A DNA stretch of 64,000 nucleotides from assembly GCA_029259415.1 (NCBI GenBank), contig JAPDIW010000044.1:1-64000 (forward strand), in the 5' to 3' direction. Under the pieces are notes generated by a model. It ran no database searches. It was not told the DNA's origin and saw only the letters and a list, made by a program, of their open reading frames with translations. The first letter of the stretch is position 1. Every line of letters begins with the position of its first letter. Position numbers and translations under genes: made by a program. The stretch is from Archaeoglobi archaeon. GTDB taxonomy: Archaea > Halobacteriota > Archaeoglobi > Archaeoglobales > Archaeoglobaceae. Of the stretch, positions 59,848 to 64,000 are shown piece by piece.

Positions 59848-60789
59848 TCAGCCTTTCAAAACTCCGATGTTTTCCTCGATCCATTCAACCTCCCTTCTGA
59901 TGCCTTCACCCAGCTTTACCCTCGGCTTATATCCGAGTTCTTCCTTAGCTTTCGTTATATCCGCATACGTGTCCCTCACATCTCCCTTCTTTGCCCCTTC
60001 AAATCTTATCTTTGCCTCAACACCAACCGCTCTTTCAATCTCCCTAACAGCCTCAATCAACTCAACTCTGCTTCCACCCCCGATATTGAAAACTCCTACA
60101 GCATCGCTTTCGGCAGCCTTAATTGTTGCATCCACAACATCTCCAACATAGGTAAAATCCCTCGTCTGCTTTCCATCACCGTATATCACGATTTCCCTTC
60201 CATCCATCATCGCCCTTATAAACCTGTGGAAGGCCATGTCTGGTCGTTGCCTCTCGCCGTAAACTGTGAAATATCGCAGCGAGATCGCTGGAATTCCGAA
60301 ATTCATTCTGTAAAGCTCGCATAGGTTTTCTGCAGCGAGTTTCGTAACGCCATAAGGCGAGAAGGGCTTAGGATACATGTCTTCTCTCATTGGCAACTCG
60401 TTAACGTTACCGTAAACCGATGAGGATGAGGTATAAACAAATTTCACTATCCCGTACTTCTTGCAGGCTTCAAGCAGTCTTTGAGTTGTCAGGATGTTGT
60501 TTCTCGTGTAAATTTCAAATTCCTCACCCCAGCTTGCCCTAACTCCAGCTTGGGCAGCGAGATGGAATATTACATCCACATCTTTGATAATTGCAACGTC
60601 AACATCCAGAATGTCTTTTTCGATGAACGTTATCTCGTCAACAAACCCAGACACATTTCTTTCTTTAATCTTTCTTGAGTAGTAATCGGTAAAGCAATCG
60701 ATACCTACAACATCGTATCCCTTTTCCAGCAACCTTTCAACGAGGTTCGAGCCTATGAATCCCGCGCATCCTGTAACAATTACTGTCAT
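59848..60789 (-). CDS. NAD-dependent UDP-sugar epimerase
   Basis: 313 aa from the ATG at 60789 (MTVIVTGCAGFIGSNLVERL). The GxxGxxG, FHLAAQAGVRASWGEEF, TSSSSVYGNVNELPMREDMY, catalytic YGVTKLAAENLCELY and YGDGKQTRDFTYVGDVVDAT are all present. The R-A-S-W and T-R-D-F-T patterns are those of UDP-glucose 4-epimerase and UDP-glucuronate 4-epimerase relatives. The upstream UDP-glucose dehydrogenase makes the glucuronate version attractive (UDP-GalA product). It is 35 bases after the permuted GT stop and five bases before asnB. Confidence 0.9.
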   Translation of the reverse strand: MTVIVTGCAGFIGSNLVERLLEKGYDVVGIDCFTDYYSRKIKERNVSGFVDEITFIEKDILDVDVAIIKDVDVIFHLAAQAGVRASWGEEFEIYTRNNILTTQRLLEACKKYGIVKFVYTSSSSVYGNVNELPMREDMYPKPFSPYGVTKLAAENLCELYRMNFGIPAISLRYFTVYGERQRPDMAFHRFIRAMMDGREIVIYGDGKQTRDFTYVGDVVDATIKAAESDAVGVFNIGGGSRVELIEAVREIERAVGVEAKIRFEGAKKGDVRDTYADITKAKEELGYKPRVKLGEGIRREVEWIEENIGVLKG

Positions 60790-60823
60790 ACATAAATTTA
60801 GCATCATCGAGTTTAAAAACTTT

Positions 60824-61900
60824 TTAATAGGTATTAAGCAAAGCCTCAGCCAATTTCGCCGTCCTCCTGTCCGTTGCCGTTATGAGATCGAGTTTTTGAA
60901 TTAGGAATCTGTTGATTGTTCTCTTCCATTTTGCTTCTCCAATGGCACCTTCCCCCCTCAGGCTCATAATACCCTTGCTCCCGTTCTTTTTCGCTGCATA
61001 CGCCACAATCCCTCCCTCCCAGTTCCTGCCATCAACAACATCAAATTTTTCGTCAAGCAGCAGTGAAGCTATTAATGCGTAGGTGGGTCGGGATGTAAGC
61101 TTGGTATTAATAATTCTAACATTTCTGAACTTGACATCACCCCTCGAATAGCCTCCTACTCCGCACAGTATTGTGACATGGCAAAATCTCGCCAAAGCTT
61201 TTGCCAAGCCGTAAACTTGTACTCCTACACCAGACAAATCGTAAGGAGGGGCGAAAAGGGAAGCAAAGCAAATCTTTTCTGGAATGTATCCAAGAACTGA
61301 ACCGTATAAGTTGTATATTTTTCTCGCAACAACATCAAAAGAATACTTCTTCTTTGTTAGCAGGTGAATCCTTTTTCTATTTAATTCTCTCACTTTCTCA
61401 ATACCTTCCGCTATCATCTTTGAATTTCTCACATCCACGATTATGCCAAATCTGTCATCAATAACTTCCGGTGCTGCTCCGATAGGCGTTGCAACGACTG
61501 GTAAACCGCATGCTAATGCTTCGAGCATCGAATTCGAGAAGCCCTCCATGCTTACCGATGGCAAGACGAAGACATCCATGGCGTTGTAGAGCTTGGGAAC
61601 GTCATCGTGCTTAATTTTACCGAGGAACTCTACCCTGTCTCCATACTTTGTAGCAATTCTTTCAAGCTCTGCCCTTTGCTCTCCATCTCCGGCAATGAAA
61701 ATTTTTCCTTCTCGCAGATACTTTGCAGAGTTGATTAGATACTCTACACCCTTCTCCGGCGAGAGTCTGCCGAGGTAGATAACGTTTAAGTCTGGGTCGA
61801 GTTCGCGAAACCTGCTTTCAAACCACTCTACAGCTTCTCTTTTGTCGATAATTCTAAATTTGCCAGTATCAACACCGTTCGGAACCACACGAATCTTCAT
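60824..61900 (-). CDS. Family 4 glycosyltransferase with swapped domain order (circular permutation)
   Basis: 358 aa. It opens with what is normally the C-terminal domain: KIRVVPNGVDTGKF (residues 2-15), VIYLGRLSPEKGVEYLINSA (40-59), FIAGDGEQRAELER and the E-x7-E Glu119/Glu127 in SMEGFSNSMLEALACGLP. The usual C-terminal helix region follows (YSFDVVARKIYNLYG, 186-200). After a short link at about 203-208 comes the normal N-terminal domain: KICFASLFAPPYDLSGVGVQ (209-228), VYGLAKALARFCHVTILCG, and finally LDLITATDRRTAKLAEALLN. That last stretch normally runs into KIRVVPNGVD, so the chain ends where the start begins. The ATG overlaps the galU stop (ATGA), so the start is fixed by coupling. Both domains look complete. 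Confidence 0.88.
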   Translation of the reverse strand: MKIRVVPNGVDTGKFRIIDKREAVEWFESRFRELDPDLNVIYLGRLSPEKGVEYLINSAKYLREGKIFIAGDGEQRAELERIATKYGDRVEFLGKIKHDDVPKLYNAMDVFVLPSVSMEGFSNSMLEALACGLPVVATPIGAAPEVIDDRFGIIVDVRNSKMIAEGIEKVRELNRKRIHLLTKKKYSFDVVARKIYNLYGSVLGYIPEKICFASLFAPPYDLSGVGVQVYGLAKALARFCHVTILCGVGGYSRGDVKFRNVRIINTKLTSRPTYALIASLLLDEKFDVVDGRNWEGGIVAYAAKKNGSKGIMSLRGEGAIGEAKWKRTINRFLIQKLDLITATDRRTAKLAEALLNTY

Positions 61901-62757
61901 TTTATAGATCTCAAATATTCAAGGAGCTTATCCCTAAGTTCATCTCTCATCAGAGCTAGCTCAATGTTCGCAATGATATATCCGAACTTGTCACCTATAT
62001 CATATCTTCTACCCCTCAACCTGTAAGCGTGGAGAGTAGTGTCTCTCAAACTCACCCTCAAAGCGTCTGTGAGCTGGATCTCTCCACCGTATCCGGGGCC
62101 TATTTTCTTGAGATAGTCAAATATTTTGGGGGTCAGTATATATCTCCCCATCGTTGCAAGGTTTGACGGAGCTTCATCAACCCTCGGCTTCTCAACTATA
62201 TCCAATACTCTATAAACCCCCTCTCTGATCTCCTCAGGCTTTACTATACCGTATCTTGAAACATCTTCAACCTCAACCTCTTCGACAGCAATCACATTCC
62301 CGCCAAACTCTTCATGCAATTCAATCAGCGTTTTTGTGCATGGCGGATTAGACAATATAATATCATCTCCCAGTAAAACTGCAAAGGGTTCATCATCCAC
62401 GAATCTCTTAGCGTAGAGTATTGCATCTCCAAGGCCTCGCGGTGCTTTCTGCCTCACGTAAAAAATGTTCGCCATTTCAGTTATTTTCCTTATTTCCTCC
62501 AAAACATCGTACTTTCCACTTCTCTCTAAATGTTCCTCCAGCTCAGGATAGGCGTCGAAGTAGTCAACTATTGCCCTCTTCCCCCTTCCAGTTATTATTA
62601 GTATGTCCTCTATTCCCGATTCCACAGCTTCCTCAACAACATAATGCAAAGCGGGCTTATCAACGACTGGCAACATCTCCTTAGGCTGGGCTTTTGTGGC
62701 TGGAAGCAACCTCGTCCCAAGTCCGGCAGCGGGTATAACGGCTTTTCGAACCCTCAT
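61897..62757 (-). CDS. galU: UTP-glucose-1-phosphate uridylyltransferase
   Basis: 286 aa from the ATG at 62757, preceded by GGTGAT; the frame reaches 62772 but overlaps the previous stop. GalU motifs: VIPAAGLGTRLLPATKAQPK and EMLPVVDKPALHYVVEEAVE for UTP, ILIITGRGKRAIVDYFD, VRQKAPRGLGDAILYAKRFV, and VLLGDDIILSNPP. It makes UDP-glucose, the substrate of the adjacent UDP-glucose dehydrogenase. It forms ATGA overlap with the permuted GT. Confidence 0.93.
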   Translation of the reverse strand: MRVRKAVIPAAGLGTRLLPATKAQPKEMLPVVDKPALHYVVEEAVESGIEDILIITGRGKRAIVDYFDAYPELEEHLERSGKYDVLEEIRKITEMANIFYVRQKAPRGLGDAILYAKRFVDDEPFAVLLGDDIILSNPPCTKTLIELHEEFGGNVIAVEEVEVEDVSRYGIVKPEEIREGVYRVLDIVEKPRVDEAPSNLATMGRYILTPKIFDYLKKIGPGYGGEIQLTDALRVSLRDTTLHAYRLRGRRYDIGDKFGYIIANIELALMRDELRDKLLEYLRSIK

Positions 62758-62762
62758 CTCAA

Positions 62763-64000
62763 TCACCAGCACAAACCCTCATAAACTTTTGCCTCTCTTG
62801 CTTTCAAAATCCTCCTGCCGTCTATAACTATTTTGCCTCTGTAATCAACATTCTCAAACTCCCTCCATTCTGTTACAATTAAAACAGCATCCACATTATC
62901 AACAAGCTCTTGGGCAGATGAAGCGTATTCTACATCAGAATACAAGCGTTTGAACTTCTCAATTGCAACTGGATCGTATGCAAAAACTTTTGCATTTTCC
63001 TTAAGCAATTGCTTGACGAGAATTATGGCTCTGCTCTCTCTGATGTCATCTGTATCGGGTTTAAATGTCAAGCCGAGTAAGCCGATTCTCTTATCGCTGA
63101 GGTTGCCAAGATGCTTTTTCAGGAGATCAATCATCATGGCGGGTTGCATGTCATTTATTTCGAGAACAGTTTTCAGTAATTTGGGATTATAACCAAGTCT
63201 CTCTGCTTTTGCTATCAACGCCTTTACGTCTTTCGGAAAACAGCTACCACCAAAACCAAGTCCTGCTCTGAAAAAGGATGGGTTAATTCTGTGATCCAGT
63301 CCAACCCCTTCGAATACTTTATAGGAGTCAATTCCAAGTTTCTTGCAGATGTTGCCAATTTCGTTGGCAAATGAGATTTTGGTTGCGAGAAAAGCATTAC
63401 TTGCATACTTTATCATCTCGGCTGTTTTCAGGTCGACAAACAATTTCGGACATTTGAATGGCGAATGCAGTTCATCAAGAATTTTTCTCGTTCTTTCATC
63501 CTCAGATCCAATAACAACTCTATCTGGGTTGAAGAAGTCATCCACAGCCTCACCTTCCCTCAGAAATTCGGGTGTTACAGCCACACCGAAATCAACAAAA
63601 GCCCCCTTTTTCGAGTGTTTTTCGAGTGTAGGAATGATGACCTCCTCAGTCGTTCCCGGCACAACTGTGCTTTTAACAGCAACAACATGAAAGTCATCTT
63701 TTTTTGCCAACACTTCAGCAACGGATTTCGCAGCACCCATCACTTGACTGAGATCTATCGAACCGTCTGGATTCGATGGTGTTCCGACGCAGATAAAGGT
63801 GATGTCAGAATTCAGGATGGCATCAATATAGTTATCTGTGGCATAATATGCCTCTTTATTCTTTTTCATTAGTTCCTTCAACCCTTTTTCGAAGATTGGG
63901 GGCTCCTTTTTATTGATAATCTCAATCTTTCCTGGATCGACATCGACAAAGATTACATTATTCCCCATTTCAGCAAAACCTATCCCAGTTACAATTCCAA
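62763..64000 (-). CDS. UDP-glucose 6-dehydrogenase, 5' end outside window
   Basis: The frame runs off the right edge; the last bases read GIVTGIGFAEMGNNVIFVDV on the minus strand, so an internal Met at 63968 is not the true start. About a dozen residues with the first part of the GxGxxG motif are missing. The catalytic features are present: CVGTPSNPDGSIDLSQV, TVVPGTTEEVIIPTL, TPEFLREGEAVDDFFNPDRV, KYASNAFLATKISFANEI, and the active Cys in GFGGSCFPKDVKALI. It oxidises UDP-glucose to UDP-glucuronate. The stop is five bases before the galU start chosen here. Confidence 0.94.
   Translation of the reverse strand, partial: GIVTGIGFAEMGNNVIFVDVDPGKIEIINKKEPPIFEKGLKELMKKNKEAYYATDNYIDAILNSDITFICVGTPSNPDGSIDLSQVMGAAKSVAEVLAKKDDFHVVAVKSTVVPGTTEEVIIPTLEKHSKKGAFVDFGVAVTPEFLREGEAVDDFFNPDRVVIGSEDERTRKILDELHSPFKCPKLFVDLKTAEMIKYASNAFLATKISFANEIGNICKKLGIDSYKVFEGVGLDHRINPSFFRAGLGFGGSCFPKDVKALIAKAERLGYNPKLLKTVLEINDMQPAMMIDLLKKHLGNLSDKRIGLLGLTFKPDTDDIRESRAIILVKQLLKENAKVFAYDPVAIEKFKRLYSDVEYASSAQELVDNVDAVLIVTEWREFENVDYRGKIVIDGRRILKAREAKVYEGLCW

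Noticed and set aside
1..64000. tRNA, rRNA or CRISPR arrays
   Set aside because: I scanned the larger intergenic gaps for T-arm sequences and regularly spaced repeats and saw none; short RNAs could still be missed by eye.

Overview
The window comes from a hyperthermophilic euryarchaeon very close to Archaeoglobus fulgidus. The reasons are a type III archaeal AMP-phosphorylase pair, citrate synthase, ribosomal protein L10e and cobyric acid synthase in the order I remember from A. fulgidus, archaeal-type CoaD, TrpRS, PurM and NreA, TTTAAA-type TATA boxes, and GGAGGTG/GGTGAT ribosome binding sites. I ran no search, so family calls rest on motifs and recall.

Layout. (1) 1-4581: the tail of an integrase-core transposase abuts a broken class III PHA synthase (phaC), then a MaoC/PhaJ hydratase, a radical SAM protein, a CooC-like ATPase and a DUF166 protein. 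(2) 11418-4767, minus strand: a tight eight-gene operon with a biotin-synthase-like radical SAM protein carrying the rare CX5CX2C cluster motif of HmdB/HcgA, two paralogous lipoprotein binding proteins, a SAM methyltransferase, a cupin, an FMN-binding protein and a FecCD/FecE-type importer. It looks like a system that makes or modifies and imports a metal-linked small molecule. (3) 11550-28545: housekeeping genes (TauE, EamA, Nth, PurM, TrpRS, ketopantoate reductase, CoaD, NreA, TatC, two MBL-fold hydrolases, tandem AMP phosphorylases, citrate synthase, L10e) plus a dead DUF1805 gene. (4) 28861-31990: an accessory patch. Two divergent loci share an identical 30-bp palindromic operator. They hold a membrane-anchored winged-helix regulator, broken secreted proteins (one resembling a clan-CD cysteine peptidase) and multi-span membrane proteins. 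(5) 31990-37887: cbiP, glmS and two GlmU-like genes. (6) 37935-44275: an insertion-sequence graveyard (an IS with a DUF2080 passenger, an IS630-type remnant, an IS4-like remnant and a second DUF2080 remnant) around an epimerase and a Wzx-type flippase. (7) 44339-64000: a surface-glycan island, almost all minus strand.

How the glycan genes fit together: GlmS and the GlmU-like proteins supply UDP-GlcNAc. The island then encodes most of a legionaminic/sialic-type nonulosonate pathway: UDP-sugar 4,6-dehydratase, aminotransferase, NeuC-type epimerase, NeuB-type synthase and NeuA-type CMP transferase. It also encodes a sialyltransferase-like GT, GT4 and GT2 enzymes, an AsnB amidotransferase, an HPr-kinase-like protein, a GH88 hydrolase, GalU and UDP-glucose dehydrogenase. 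One GT4 enzyme (60824-61900) has its two Rossmann domains in reversed order, which looks like a natural circular permutation. The stretch 45397-58026 is visibly AT-richer than its surroundings and looks acquired.

The strongest candidates for undescribed biology are the HmdB-like uptake operon, the permuted glycosyltransferase, and the two-site palindrome regulon with its secreted peptidase-like remnants.
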